64,000 nucleotides of DNA from JAKVBK01 sp022447275 (GCA_047125605.1 CP138932.1:930001-994000); one strand, 5' to 3'. Shown: positions 51,227 through 60,427, counted from the first letter of the stretch. Notes: generated by a model not told the origin, from the letters alone. Numbers and translations are program-made.

Positions 51227-51940
51227 TCAAGCGCCGATCGCGAGGTTCTCCTCGAGTTGATCAGGTTCTGGATCGCGTAGCACGTAACCACGGCCCCAGA
51301 CTGTTTCGATGTAATTGTCGCCACCGGTCGCATTCGACAACTTCTTGCGAAGCTTACAAATAAATACGTCGATGATCTTGAGTTCCGGCTCATCCATGCC
51401 CCCGTAGAGGTGGTTGAGGAACATTTCCTTCGTCAGGGTCGTGCCCTTGCGCAGGCTCAGCAACTCCAGCATCTGATATTCTTTGCCGGTCAGATGCACC
51501 GCACGATTATCTGCTTCAACCGTCTTGGCATCCAGGTTCACTGAAATCTTGCCCGTTTTAATGACCGGCTGCGCGTGGCCCTTGGAGCGCCGGATAATCG
51601 CATGGATCCGGGCCACCAATTCCTCGCGATGGAAAGGCTTTGTCAGGTAATCATCAGCCCCGAAACCAAACCCTCTGATCTTGTTTTCGGTGTCATCAGC
51701 ACCTGACAAGATCAGAATTGGCGTTTCGATCCGTGACATGCGCAATTGGCGCAAGACCTCATGCCCGGTCATGTCCGGCAAGCCCAGATCGAGAATGATT
51801 AAATCATAGTCATAGAGCTTGGCCAGGTCGATGCCTTCCTCACCCAGATCTGTGGCGTACACGTTTAAATTGGCATGTGTAAGCATCATTTCGATGCTCT
51901 TTGCGGTCGTAGGATCGTCTTCGACGAGAAGGACACGCAT
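51227..51940 (-). CDS. ctrA: Cell-cycle master response regulator CtrA
   Basis: A 237-residue OmpR-type response regulator. The receiver has EDD at 7-9, phospho-acceptor Asp51 and Lys104-equivalent in LTKPF. The winged-helix DNA-binding domain contains LTGKEYQMLELLSLRKGTTLTKEMFLNHLYGGMDEPELKIIDVFICKLRKKL, nearly the canonical CtrA recognition region. CtrA controls motility, gene transfer agent and other programmes in Rhodobacterales and the cell cycle in Caulobacter. Its 122-base upstream gap carries a TTAACCAT half-site. sciP lies just upstream. Confidence 0.97.
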   Translation of the reverse strand: MRVLLVEDDPTTAKSIEMMLTHANLNVYATDLGEEGIDLAKLYDYDLIILDLGLPDMTGHEVLRQLRMSRIETPILILSGADDTENKIRGFGFGADDYLTKPFHREELVARIHAIIRRSKGHAQPVIKTGKISVNLDAKTVEADNRAVHLTGKEYQMLELLSLRKGTTLTKEMFLNHLYGGMDEPELKIIDVFICKLRKKLSNATGGDNYIETVWGRGYVLRDPEPDQLEENLAIGA

Positions 51941-52062
51941 AATTGTCGCTCCGTTCTATAAGCTATATCTAGGTCACCATCAGTTTAAATGGTTAATCGT
52001 GAGTTACTATACAAAAGTATTAGCGCATACAACCAGTAGTTGTTCATACAACATTACTAAAA
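51941..52062 (-). promoter_or_regulatory. ctrA upstream regulatory region with CtrA-like half-site
   Basis: This AT-rich gap contains TTAACCAT on the minus strand (51996-51989), a reported CtrA half-site, beside TTTAAAC, which could allow autoregulation. Three TTGTAT copies occur on the minus strand upstream of it, two as GTTGTATG. No full TTAA-N7-TTAA site and no GANTC site are seen in the gap. Confidence 0.45.
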
Positions 52063-52368
52063 TTAGCCAGGTTTTGAGTTGTTAACAGCGTCCATCCCTC
52101 GAAATTTTTGCAAAGAGGTGGTTTTCAACGCCACTTCCCCGTGCCGCAGAATCGCCTGTTCCCAACTGCCGAGTTCTTCTTCTGAAAGCTGATATCTTTC
52201 GCAGGCCTCTGTATCTGAGATCAACCCACAATTTACCGCCTTCACCACGGCCGCCTTCCGGCTTGCAACCCACCGCCGCGTGTTGCGCGGCGGTAGGTCT
52301 GCCCGCGTCATGATCGTTCCATCTTCTAGGGTTACCGCCCTCGGCCCATCCACTTTTTTGATAAACAT
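52063..52368 (-). CDS. sciP: CtrA inhibitor SciP (DUF1153)
   Basis: A 101-residue helix-turn-helix-like protein of the DUF1153 family. It carries the signature MTRADLPPRNTRRWVASRKAAVVKAVNCGLISDTEACERYQLSEEEL. In Caulobacter SciP binds CtrA and blocks recruitment of RNA polymerase at CtrA promoters. Here it lies directly upstream of ctrA on the same strand, with a 122-base gap, so the two could share a transcript or be regulated together. Confidence 0.93.
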   Translation of the reverse strand: MFIKKVDGPRAVTLEDGTIMTRADLPPRNTRRWVASRKAAVVKAVNCGLISDTEACERYQLSEEELGSWEQAILRHGEVALKTTSLQKFRGMDAVNNSKPG

Positions 52369-52500
52369 TTGCCCTCGCCTTGTCTGACACCGGTTGCAGA
52401 TTGCGGAAGCGAATTTAAATTTGGGTGAAGCACCGGGTTGAGAGTCGTTCAGATTTTCTTATATTTCGCTCACTTTTCCACAGATGTGAAAGAAACGGCC

Positions 52501-53649
52501 ATGCCGCTGGATCCCGCAGACACGACGGTTAACTCTCTTGGTTTCGCAAAACCCCCTGCAAAAACGCGGGTGCTTGTCGCTATGTCTGGCGGCGTGGACA
52601 GCTCGGTTGTGGCGGCCGAATTACATGCGGAAGGCTATGACGTGGTAGGCGTCACCTTGCAGCTTTATGACCACGGCGCCGCATTGGCCAAGAAAGGCGC
52701 GTGCTGTGCCGGGCGTGACATCCATGATGCCCGCCGCGTTGCCGAAACTCTGGGCTTTCCACACTACGTTCTGGATTACGAAAACACCTTCAAGGAAGCC
52801 GTGATCGATGAGTTCGCCGAAAGTTATCTGGGCGGCGCAACGCCTGTGCCCTGCATCCGCTGCAATGAGCGTGTGAAGTTCCGCGACTTGCTTGAAACCG
52901 CCAAGGATCTGGACGCAGATTGCATGGCAACCGGACATTACATCCAACGCAAGATGGGCTCAGATGGCGCCGAGTTGCACATGGCCGGCGATCCCAATCG
53001 CGACCAATCCTACTTCCTGTTCTCGACCCGGCAGGACCAGCTGGATTACCTCCGCTTCCCCTTGGGGCACCTTGAAAGCAAAGCGCAAACCCGCGCTTTG
53101 GCGGCAAAACACGGATTGTCTGTGGCCGACAAGCCGGACAGCCAGGACATCTGCTTCGTGCCTGACGGGAATTATGCAGCGGTGATTGAGAAGCTGCGCC
53201 CCGGCGCGGGTGAACCGGGCGATATCGTCGATATGAACGGCCGCGTGCTGGGCGCGCACAAGGGTGTCATCCACTACACGATCGGGCAACGCCGGGGCCT
53301 CGGCATCGGCGGCCTGAGTGAGCCGCTCTACGTTGTCAAACTAGATCCGGATACGCGGCAAGTGGTGGTGGGCCCGAAGGCGGCCCTCGCAACGCGCACA
53401 GTGCCCGTAAAGGAAGTCAACTGGATCGGCGGCGGGGATTTCCGCGCGGGCGAGTCCCGCGAAATTCTCGTGCGGGTCCGCTCAACGCGCCCGCCCCGGC
53501 CCGCGATCCTGCATCCGATCGATGACACCCATGCACATGTGGAATTGCTGACACCCGAAGAAGGGGTCAGCCCCGGTCAGGCATGCGTGTTCTATGAGAC
53601 AGAAGGTACGCGGGTTTTGGGCGGCGGATGGATCTGGCGGGGCGCATGA
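52501..53649 (+). CDS. mnmA: tRNA-specific 2-thiouridylase MnmA
   Basis: A 382-residue enzyme that thiolates U34 of tRNA Lys, Glu and Gln. The PP-loop motif AMSGGVDSSVVAAEL lies near residue 28. The catalytic Cys pair is in PVPCIRCNERVKF and SQDICFVPDGNY. The C-terminal beta-barrel contains GQRRGLGIGG and ends with LGGGWI. The frame opens upstream, but the ATG at 52501 fits the family length. It is divergent from sciP and convergent with lpxB. Confidence 0.96.
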   Translation: MPLDPADTTVNSLGFAKPPAKTRVLVAMSGGVDSSVVAAELHAEGYDVVGVTLQLYDHGAALAKKGACCAGRDIHDARRVAETLGFPHYVLDYENTFKEAVIDEFAESYLGGATPVPCIRCNERVKFRDLLETAKDLDADCMATGHYIQRKMGSDGAELHMAGDPNRDQSYFLFSTRQDQLDYLRFPLGHLESKAQTRALAAKHGLSVADKPDSQDICFVPDGNYAAVIEKLRPGAGEPGDIVDMNGRVLGAHKGVIHYTIGQRRGLGIGGLSEPLYVVKLDPDTRQVVVGPKAALATRTVPVKEVNWIGGGDFRAGESREILVRVRSTRPPRPAILHPIDDTHAHVELLTPEEGVSPGQACVFYETEGTRVLGGGWIWRGA

Positions 53650-53658
53650 TCCTGTCGG

Positions 53659-53706
53659 GCCCTGCTCCAAATGCAGGGCAATTTACAAAACTTGCCGATA
53701 GTTTTG
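53659..53706. terminator. Two tandem hairpins between convergent mnmA and lpxB
   Basis: GCCCTGC/GCAGGGC (53659-53679) and CAAAACT/AGTTTTG (53686-53706) are both perfect 7-bp stems with 7-base loops in the 65-base convergent gap. The first is followed by AATTT on the plus strand. Together they may end transcription from both sides, though neither has a long T-run. Confidence 0.5.
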
Positions 53707-53714
53707 CAGGCCTG

Positions 53715-54893
53715 TCATAGCTCCAAAGGCTTGATACCAGCCACGCGCAGCACCACATCCGCGGCTCGCATCCCCGGTGCAAGATCAGATTCGCCCAGTC
53801 GGTCCATGGTTATGGCCATCGCATCCGATTGCGCGAGGGGATGATCGAGCACATCCAGCAGCGCGGGCCCGATATTATCAGCGGTGCAGGCGGCATTCAG
53901 AAACTCGGGCACGCTGCGGGTTTCCGAGACGAGATTCACGAGCGTGACAGTGTCGATCTGTAACATCCTCTGGATCAGAAAGGCCGACACAGCATTCATC
54001 CGGTAGGCAATCACCATAGGCGTCCGCGCCGCCGCCAATTCAAGCGACACAGTCCCCGAAGCCGCAAGCGCGATATCAGCTGCGGCCATCGCGGCACGTT
54101 TGCGAGCATTGGCACGCTCTGGCGCCATGCCGCGCGGGTCGAGCACAACCGGATTGCCGGGCCAGCCTTTGACCGCCTCTTTGACGGTATCAACAAGGGG
54201 CGCAACGGTCGGGACAATCACCCGGGCACGCGAATGCCGCTCCGTCACACTTTGCAAAGCATGGCCAAACACGTCTGACAGACGCTCAACCTCACCCCGG
54301 CGCGATCCCGGCAACGCAACGACGAGCGGAACATTCCCAGGCAGACCAATATCGGCGCGAATAGCGTCCACTTCGGCCGGGCTGGGCCGGGGCTCTGCAA
54401 CGACGGGATGGCCCACAAAGTCACAGCCGATGCCGGCGCGCTCCATGTAGGGGGACTCAAAGGGCAACAAGGCCAGCACGTGATCCACATGGCGTGCCAT
54501 GCGCTCGGCCCGCTTGGGGCGCCAGGCCCAAACAGAGGGCGCCACGTAATGGATAATCTTCAGATCTGGACGAGCTGCCTTGACCAGCTTTGCAACGCGC
54601 AGGCAGAAATCCGGACTGTCGATGGTAACCAAAGCCATCGCATCCGAAGCCAGCACAGCCTCTGCCGTTTCTCGGATCCGGCGTTTGAGATCAAAATAGC
54701 GCGGAAGCACCTCAAGAATGCCCATGACCGACAGCTCTTGCATCGGGAACAGAGACTGAAGCCCCTCAGCCTGCATGTTGGCCCCGCCAACCCCTTCAAA
54801 GCTGATCCCCGGCGCCCGATCCTTCAGGCCCGCCATCAGCGCGCCCCCCAGCTTGTCGCCAGACGCCTCGCCTGCAATCAGGAACAGCTTCAT
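53715..54893 (-). CDS. lpxB: Lipid-A-disaccharide synthase LpxB
   Basis: A 392-residue GT-B glycosyltransferase joining UDP-diacylglucosamine and lipid X into the lipid A disaccharide. It starts MKLFLIAGEASGDKLGGALM, the LpxB N-terminal signature, and includes HYVAPSVWAWRPKRA and LVVALPGSRRGEVERL. The ATG at 54893 overlaps the lpxI stop by 4 bases. A longer open frame upstream runs antisense-like through lpxI and is not real. It is the last gene of the envelope cluster. Confidence 0.96.
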   Translation of the reverse strand: MKLFLIAGEASGDKLGGALMAGLKDRAPGISFEGVGGANMQAEGLQSLFPMQELSVMGILEVLPRYFDLKRRIRETAEAVLASDAMALVTIDSPDFCLRVAKLVKAARPDLKIIHYVAPSVWAWRPKRAERMARHVDHVLALLPFESPYMERAGIGCDFVGHPVVAEPRPSPAEVDAIRADIGLPGNVPLVVALPGSRRGEVERLSDVFGHALQSVTERHSRARVIVPTVAPLVDTVKEAVKGWPGNPVVLDPRGMAPERANARKRAAMAAADIALAASGTVSLELAAARTPMVIAYRMNAVSAFLIQRMLQIDTVTLVNLVSETRSVPEFLNAACTADNIGPALLDVLDHPLAQSDAMAITMDRLGESDLAPGMRAADVVLRVAGIKPLEL

Positions 54894-55732
54894 GGCTGGG
54901 CCTCTTCGCTCGGACGCACCCAGACAAACATATTCGCAGCATCGGCCCATTCGATCACGCGCGCCTGTTCGAGCACGATCACACCACCTTCTTCGATCAC
55001 GAGGCCGCGCAAACCGGCGCGGGCACAGGCCTGTAACGTATCCGGCCCGACCACGGGCAAATCTGCGCGGCGATCCTGTCCGGGCTTTGGCGCCTTGTAG
55101 AAAACGCCCCTGCCCCGCGCACCCGCTGCCGGAATCCGATGGGAGGGCAGTTCTGCGAGGCTGCGCAGCATCCAATCCGTACCCGGCAAGGCCTCAAGGG
55201 CGAGCACCTGCCCGCCGCTGACAACACAGGATTGGCCAATATCGCTGCGCCCCATGGCGGCGAGCACGCCCGCCGCCCGGCCTGCATCCGCACCGTCCTG
55301 ATCATCGGGTTTGCGCTGGCTCAGCACCCCCGCAGAGGGCACGAGGCTGGGCATCAATTCCTGCACAGAGGCAACCGTGAACCCATGCTGTTCGAACACG
55401 CCGAGCACCACCCGCAAAGCCCCGTCATCCCCGGCCCGCAGGGCGCCGGCGATCTGTTCGATCAGCGGCCGCGTGCGCGCATCGATTTGGGTTGGGTCGA
55501 TCTGGGGACGGGTGATCGCACCGGCAAAGCATACGGACCGGACGCCTTCCGCGTGCAGGTCGGCAATCAGGCTGCCAAGATGTTCCAGCCGAAAAACTCG
55601 TGGCGACAGGTCTGCGCTGAGCGTCGGAAGATTGCCCTGCAATGCGCAAACGGTGAAGGGCTTTGCTTGGCCGCGCAGATGCTCTGTCAGCACTGCGGGC
55701 AAAAGGCCGGTTCCGGCGATCAATGCGATCAT
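54890..55732 (-). CDS. lpxI: UDP-2,3-diacylglucosamine pyrophosphatase LpxI
   Basis: A 280-residue DUF1009 protein that releases UMP to form lipid X, replacing LpxH in many alphaproteobacteria. The N-terminus MIALIAGTGLLPAVLTEHLR, the central VCFAGAITRP and the C-terminal region LPVVGPDTLQACARAGLRGLVIEEGGVIVLEQ are characteristic. It lies between lpxA (19 bases upstream) and lpxB (4-base overlap). Confidence 0.95.
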   Translation of the reverse strand: MIALIAGTGLLPAVLTEHLRGQAKPFTVCALQGNLPTLSADLSPRVFRLEHLGSLIADLHAEGVRSVCFAGAITRPQIDPTQIDARTRPLIEQIAGALRAGDDGALRVVLGVFEQHGFTVASVQELMPSLVPSAGVLSQRKPDDQDGADAGRAAGVLAAMGRSDIGQSCVVSGGQVLALEALPGTDWMLRSLAELPSHRIPAAGARGRGVFYKAPKPGQDRRADLPVVGPDTLQACARAGLRGLVIEEGGVIVLEQARVIEWADAANMFVWVRPSEEAQP

Positions 55733-55751
55733 GCCCTGCGCCCCTCCTGCC

Positions 55752-56549
55752 TTATTCGGGTGTCAGGAAACGACGATCGCTGTCGCCCATCACGAAATCT
55801 ACCATCTCGCGGACATGGGCGCTGTCCGTTTCAGCGCCAAGGCGGGTAGCGCGCTCCTGAAACGTGCCTTCGCCATGGGCGAGATCTTGGAAGGCGGCGC
55901 GCAGGGCATGGATATCAGCCCGCGGGACGCCACGGCGCTTTAACCCCACGAGGTTGAGGCCTTCCAGCTTGCCGCGCGGACCCTGCACCAGCCCGAAGGG
56001 CATAACGTCCGCAGTCACCATAGACAGGGCGCCAACAATCGCGCCCTTGCCCACGCGCACCCACTGATGCAAGCCTGAAAGCCCCCCGATGATCACGTCG
56101 TCCTCGATCACGCAATGTCCTGCGACAGCGGCCGAGTTCACAATGATCACGCGGTCGCCCACCTGCGCGTCATGGGCGATATGACAGCCAGCCATGAACA
56201 GACCATCATCACCCACGCGCGTGACGCCACCACCGCCCTCTGTGCCGAGGTTCATGGTGACATGTTCCCGGATGCGATTGCGCGCACCAATGACCAGCTG
56301 CGCCTTCTCACCCTTGAACTTCAAATCCTGCGGGATCTCACCGATCACCGCGAAGGAGAAGATCACAGTCCCGCTGCCCACCTGGGTATCCCCGGTGATG
56401 ACCACGTGGCTCTTGAGCGTAACATCCGCCGCGAGCCGCACCTCAGCGCCGACAACACAAAACGGGCCAATCGAGCAGCCGGGCCCAATCTCAGCCCCGT
56501 CTTCAATCACCGCAGAGGGGTGAACGAATGCATCCGGATGGATTGCCAT
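55752..56549 (-). CDS. lpxA: Acyl-ACP:UDP-N-acetylglucosamine O-acyltransferase LpxA
   Basis: A 265-residue left-handed parallel beta-helix enzyme starting lipid A synthesis. Many hexapeptide repeats run through residues ~5-190, beginning IHPDAFVHPSAVIEDGAEIGPGC. The catalytic-His region reads MAGCHIAHDAQVGD, and QGPRGKLEGLNLVGLKRRG leads to the C-terminal helices. It follows fabZ by 3 bases. Confidence 0.97.
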   Translation of the reverse strand: MAIHPDAFVHPSAVIEDGAEIGPGCSIGPFCVVGAEVRLAADVTLKSHVVITGDTQVGSGTVIFSFAVIGEIPQDLKFKGEKAQLVIGARNRIREHVTMNLGTEGGGGVTRVGDDGLFMAGCHIAHDAQVGDRVIIVNSAAVAGHCVIEDDVIIGGLSGLHQWVRVGKGAIVGALSMVTADVMPFGLVQGPRGKLEGLNLVGLKRRGVPRADIHALRAAFQDLAHGEGTFQERATRLGAETDSAHVREMVDFVMGDSDRRFLTPE

Positions 56550-56552
56550 GGT

Positions 56553-57026
56553 TCAGCCTGCCTGACCGCTTTCGAGATCCATCATCGCCGTGAAAGCCGC
56601 CTCTGCCGCCAGTTCTCCATCGACGGTGGCCCTGCCCTCAAACTTCCAGATCTTGGTGCTTGCGCGCTTTACAGTCACATTGAGTTCCAACATGTCGCCC
56701 GGCACCACCTTTCGCCGGAACTTCGCACTGTCGATCGCCATGAAATACACGAGCATGCCTTTGTCGGCCATGCCGAGCGTGACACCGGCCATAACGCCGG
56801 CGGTCTGGGCAAGTGCTTCGATGATCAGAACGCCCGGCATGATCGGCGCATCCGGGAAATGCCCGGTGAAATGGGGCTCATTCGCAGTGACCATCTTGAT
56901 ACCGCGCGCAGACTCACGGGGCACGATATCTTCCACGCGATCGACCAGCAGGAACGGGTAGCGGTGCGGAATAATCCGCTTGATCAGGTCGAGGTCGGCA
57001 CGGGTGGGAATATCTGTGTCGGTCAT
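56553..57026 (-). CDS. fabZ: 3-hydroxyacyl-ACP dehydratase FabZ
   Basis: A 157-residue hot-dog-fold enzyme for fatty acid elongation. The active-site segment is PHFTGHFPDAPIMPGVLIIEALAQ, with catalytic His and Glu. The IIPHRYPFLLVDRV start is typical. It shares 3-hydroxyacyl-ACP metabolism with LpxA, which follows 3 bases later. The 142-base gap upstream to ompH shows no gene. Confidence 0.97.
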   Translation of the reverse strand: MTDTDIPTRADLDLIKRIIPHRYPFLLVDRVEDIVPRESARGIKMVTANEPHFTGHFPDAPIMPGVLIIEALAQTAGVMAGVTLGMADKGMLVYFMAIDSAKFRRKVVPGDMLELNVTVKRASTKIWKFEGRATVDGELAAEAAFTAMMDLESGQAG

Positions 57027-57168
57027 ATGGGTGGTGTCCTCGAAGATCTTTGTCCTGCTGGGGCGGCTGAATGCGGCCGCATGTTCTTATGGGCGGGGTA
57101 TCATTGGGCCGCGCAAGGGGCAAGCGGCGGGCGCGTTCGGGAGCGGCTCTTCTCTGTTTCCACAGCCG

Positions 57169-57879
57169 CTATTCGTCCTTGGGCGCTTCGTTGTCTTGCA
57201 CGGCCTCGGAGCCAGTGCTCGGGCGCGGACGCGGTGCAGTGTCTGGCGGAGCAACGGATCTATCGGGGCCTGCGCCGATGGCTTCATCCAGCCGGCGGAT
57301 AGCAACTTCCGTAATATCGATCTCGTCTGCTGTCAGGAAAACAGAGCCGCGATCGAGAATGGCCACCGCGCCCGCTTCCTGCACAATCTCAGCCAGAATT
57401 GGCAAAGCGGCAGAGAAAAAGCGCTGTCTTTCCAGTTCCTGCCGTCTTTGGAGCACACGTGTTTTTGCATCCTGACGGCTGCGGAGCCGCGTTACCTTTT
57501 CGTCGAAGGCGTCAGCAAGGGCCCGAAATTCCTCTGCCGGCAGGGTGGCGCGTTGCTCGGTCAGGGCCAGTTCTTCGGCCTCCAAGTCGTTCGTGATCGT
57601 CTGGTTCTCTTCGCTTAATGCTACAGAGGCGTCGCGGATATCGGCCTGAAGGCGCTGGCCGTAGGCAGACCCCGCAAACAGCGCATCGCGATCAATCGTC
57701 AGAAGCGGGCTGCGGGGAACGGACGTATCCTGCCCCATAGACAGCGGAACATTGGCCAGCGGCAAGGTGGATTGGGAGTGCGCGGGCCCTAAACTGCCAG
57801 CCACCAAAAGCACCAAAGCCGAGACGGCACGATATGTGCCCCCCGGCCCTGGTAGGATTTTGCGCCGCTCATGCGGCAT
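57169..57879 (-). CDS. OmpH/Skp-family periplasmic chaperone
   Basis: A 236-residue protein with an N-terminal signal sequence (hydrophobic residues ~16-35, cleavage near AHSQS). A long charged helical region (~75-165), the Skp-like tentacle, follows, then the C-terminal strand AVAILDRGSVFLTADEIDITEVAIRRLD typical of OmpH. The tail is Pro- and acid-rich. It escorts unfolded outer-membrane proteins to the BAM complex. It starts 2 bases after the bamA stop. Confidence 0.9.
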   Translation of the reverse strand: MPHERRKILPGPGGTYRAVSALVLLVAGSLGPAHSQSTLPLANVPLSMGQDTSVPRSPLLTIDRDALFAGSAYGQRLQADIRDASVALSEENQTITNDLEAEELALTEQRATLPAEEFRALADAFDEKVTRLRSRQDAKTRVLQRRQELERQRFFSAALPILAEIVQEAGAVAILDRGSVFLTADEIDITEVAIRRLDEAIGAGPDRSVAPPDTAPRPRPSTGSEAVQDNEAPKDE

Positions 57880-57881
57880 GA

Positions 57882-60239
57882 TCAGAACTTCGTCTGGATC
57901 GTGAGGTCAAAGGGCTGGTCGATGTCATAGGGTTGCTTGTCCAGCGCTTCCGAGAAGTTCAGACGTAGCGGGCCAAGCGCCGTATTCCAGAACAGCGAGA
58001 AGCCAATAGACTGGCGGAAATATCGCGCATCATCGACAATGTCAGCTCCGCTTGGGCCTCCATTCACATTGTCCAAATCCCACACCGACCCGATGTCGTA
58101 AAACACGCCACCGCTGATGCCGTATTCTTCCGGCAGACCAAGGGGGAACTCAGCCTCGAGGCGCAGCACGGCAAAGGCGTTGCCGCCCAGTGCATCTTGG
58201 TTCGCTACATTCAAATCGCGTGGGCCGATGCCCAGCGGTTCAAACCCGCGCATTTTGCCCGCCAGTGTGAAACGGTCGAGGATCGTAGAGGACGCACCGT
58301 CAGAGAAGGCAATCGCGCCCGCTTCGACAATGGCCCGCAACGTGAAATTGTCCCGGAAACTGCGGGTTTCTGCCAAGCCGAAAAGCGTGGTTTTGCTGTA
58401 CTGGGTATCGCTGTCACCCAGCCCGAATTCCTGATTGAACCGCAGCAATATGCCAGCATCGGGGTTCAAACCGGTGTTCCGGGTATCATAGGTGTAACCA
58501 AACCCGATCACGCCAAACTCGCGGGTGCCTTCTTCGGCCTGCAGAACGGCGGAAGAAGCGGGGTTATCAACCTCGAACAACTCTTCGTAGCGCAAGGCAC
58601 CAAACACACGCAAACGTCCACGTTCGCTGATTGGGAACGACAGGGACGGCTCGAGTGCACCGATCCGCGTTGAGTAGCGCGAATTCTCATTGTCCGTCTG
58701 CCGATAAGCAAGACCGAAGGAAAACGCCACATCGCGGCTCAGGAACTGCGGCTCCGTAAAGGAGAAAGACAGAGACTCGGAGTCCTGTGTCGTGTTGATG
58801 TCAAAGCGGAGCGCTTGGCCGCGGCCCAAAAAGTTCGTCTCCGCGAAACTCAATGTCAGGCCAAAGCCCACATCGTTGCCGTAGGAGGCACCAAACCCGA
58901 GTGAGCCCGTCGGGGCTTCTTCCACATCCACGTCGATCACAACCTGATCGGGGCGGCTGCCTTGGCGGGTCTGAACTTCCGATGTTTTGAAGAAACCAAG
59001 GGCGCGGATGCGCTCTGCAGAGGCACGGATCTGACGCGGGTTAAAGGGATCGCCTTCCACAACATCAAACTGACGGCGAATGACCCGATCCAGCGTTGTT
59101 GCGTTGCCCTCGATATCGATCCGTTCAACAAACACGCGTGGGCCGCGCACCAAGGCGAGTTCGATATTGAGCGTTTGGTTGCGCGGATCGCGCGTCACGC
59201 GCGGCACGACGCGCACGAAATCTTCCCCGTTGGCAATCGCCAGTCGCTCAAGCCGGGCAATATTTTCTTCCACGATGCTGGGGCTGTAGACCGATCCGGT
59301 TCTCACCCGCAGTGCATCTTGGTAATCTGCTGCATCAACCGTGTCGATTTCAGAGACCACGTCGACATCGCCAAAGCGATATTGCTGGCCTTCGCGGATC
59401 GTGAAGGTCACCAGAACGGCGCCCCGGTCTCGTGTGATTTCTGCAGAGGTGTCGAGCACCTGCATATCCACGTAACCGCGGGAGGCGTAGAAATCCCGCA
59501 GGATCTGCTTGTCGAACTCCAGACGATCTTCCACCAAGGTATCGTTGCGTACAAATCGGCGGAACAGACCCGCCTGCTTGGTTTCCAGGGCTGCCCGCAG
59601 GCGCCGGTCCCCATAGGCGCGGTTACCAACAAAGGAGAGGCGCTCGATTTCTGTGTTGCCACCTTCGACAATCTCAAAAACAACATCTACCCGGTTGTCA
59701 GACCGACGAATGATCTTCGGCGTCACGGCAGCGGCAAGACGGCCTTCCTGACGGTATGCTTCCGAGATGCTGGCCGCATCTGCTTCCGCCAAGGCGGGGG
59801 TGTAGACCCGGCGTGGCGTCAACTGCACGATGGCGTTGAGGTCATCATCCTTGAGACGCCGGTTGCCCTCATAAACAAGACGGTTCACCGTTGGGTATTC
59901 AACAACGGAAATCGCCAATGTGCCCCCGCGCGGGGTGACCTCAACAGATTCGAAAAGTCCGGAGTTTACGATCCGCTGCACGGCTGCATTCAACTGGCCC
60001 GCGCTCACCCGTTCACCGGCTGCGATTCCCGCATATGTTGCGATGGTCGACGCCTCGATCCGGCGGTTGCCATCTACCGAAATGTTCGAAAACACATAGC
60101 TTTGCGCCGTTGCGGCCGTGGCCATCAAGTTCAGTGCAACAAGGCCGAGGCACAGGTGAACTACGCGCAAAACTCTTGACCGCTGAAGGGAAGAAATCCC
60201 CCTCCGGACCACTCTATATAGCAGCATGGCGCCCCCCAA
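57882..60239 (-). CDS. bamA: Outer membrane protein assembly factor BamA
   Basis: A 785-residue beta-barrel insertase. A signal peptide (cleavage near ATAQS, about residue 45) precedes five POTRA domains (~45-440), starting SYVFSNISVDGNRRIEASTIATYAGI. The Omp85 barrel follows and ends ...LTIQTKF with the C-terminal Phe needed for assembly. A closer start at ATG 60227 would shorten the signal region by four residues. bamA-ompH-fabZ-lpxA-lpxI-lpxB follow each other closely; lpxD, often in this cluster, is absent. Confidence 0.96.
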   Translation of the reverse strand: MGGAMLLYRVVRRGISSLQRSRVLRVVHLCLGLVALNLMATAATAQSYVFSNISVDGNRRIEASTIATYAGIAAGERVSAGQLNAAVQRIVNSGLFESVEVTPRGGTLAISVVEYPTVNRLVYEGNRRLKDDDLNAIVQLTPRRVYTPALAEADAASISEAYRQEGRLAAAVTPKIIRRSDNRVDVVFEIVEGGNTEIERLSFVGNRAYGDRRLRAALETKQAGLFRRFVRNDTLVEDRLEFDKQILRDFYASRGYVDMQVLDTSAEITRDRGAVLVTFTIREGQQYRFGDVDVVSEIDTVDAADYQDALRVRTGSVYSPSIVEENIARLERLAIANGEDFVRVVPRVTRDPRNQTLNIELALVRGPRVFVERIDIEGNATTLDRVIRRQFDVVEGDPFNPRQIRASAERIRALGFFKTSEVQTRQGSRPDQVVIDVDVEEAPTGSLGFGASYGNDVGFGLTLSFAETNFLGRGQALRFDINTTQDSESLSFSFTEPQFLSRDVAFSFGLAYRQTDNENSRYSTRIGALEPSLSFPISERGRLRVFGALRYEELFEVDNPASSAVLQAEEGTREFGVIGFGYTYDTRNTGLNPDAGILLRFNQEFGLGDSDTQYSKTTLFGLAETRSFRDNFTLRAIVEAGAIAFSDGASSTILDRFTLAGKMRGFEPLGIGPRDLNVANQDALGGNAFAVLRLEAEFPLGLPEEYGISGGVFYDIGSVWDLDNVNGGPSGADIVDDARYFRQSIGFSLFWNTALGPLRLNFSEALDKQPYDIDQPFDLTIQTKF

Positions 60240-60348
60240 AGGCGATATATTCTTTGCTCACCGTGCTACCGGGATTGGGGGGGCTTGTCAAAAGACAACA
60301 GCGCCTTTGTTCGCTTATCCGCGCAGGTGTGACGTGCAGCACGCATTT

Positions 60349-60378
60349 GAAAAGCCCAGTACCAATGCGCACCGGGCT
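60349..60378 (-). terminator. Probable terminator between the small ORF and bamA
   Basis: On the minus strand AGCCCGGT (60378-60371) can pair with ACTGGGCT (60360-60353) with one mismatch, and the stem is followed by TTTTC. It would end the cdsA-dxr-rseP-small ORF transcript, leaving bamA with its own promoter in 60240-60348. No gene is seen in that 109-base stretch. Confidence 0.5.
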
Positions 60379-60427
60379 CACGTCGACTTTAAAGTATTGA
60401 AGAACGCGCTTTGGCGCGTCACCGGTT

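Noticed and set aside
54894..55175. N-terminal extension of the lpxB frame
   Set aside because: It lies inside lpxI on the same strand in another frame and is Arg-rich; LpxB homologues start at MKLFLIAGEASGD.
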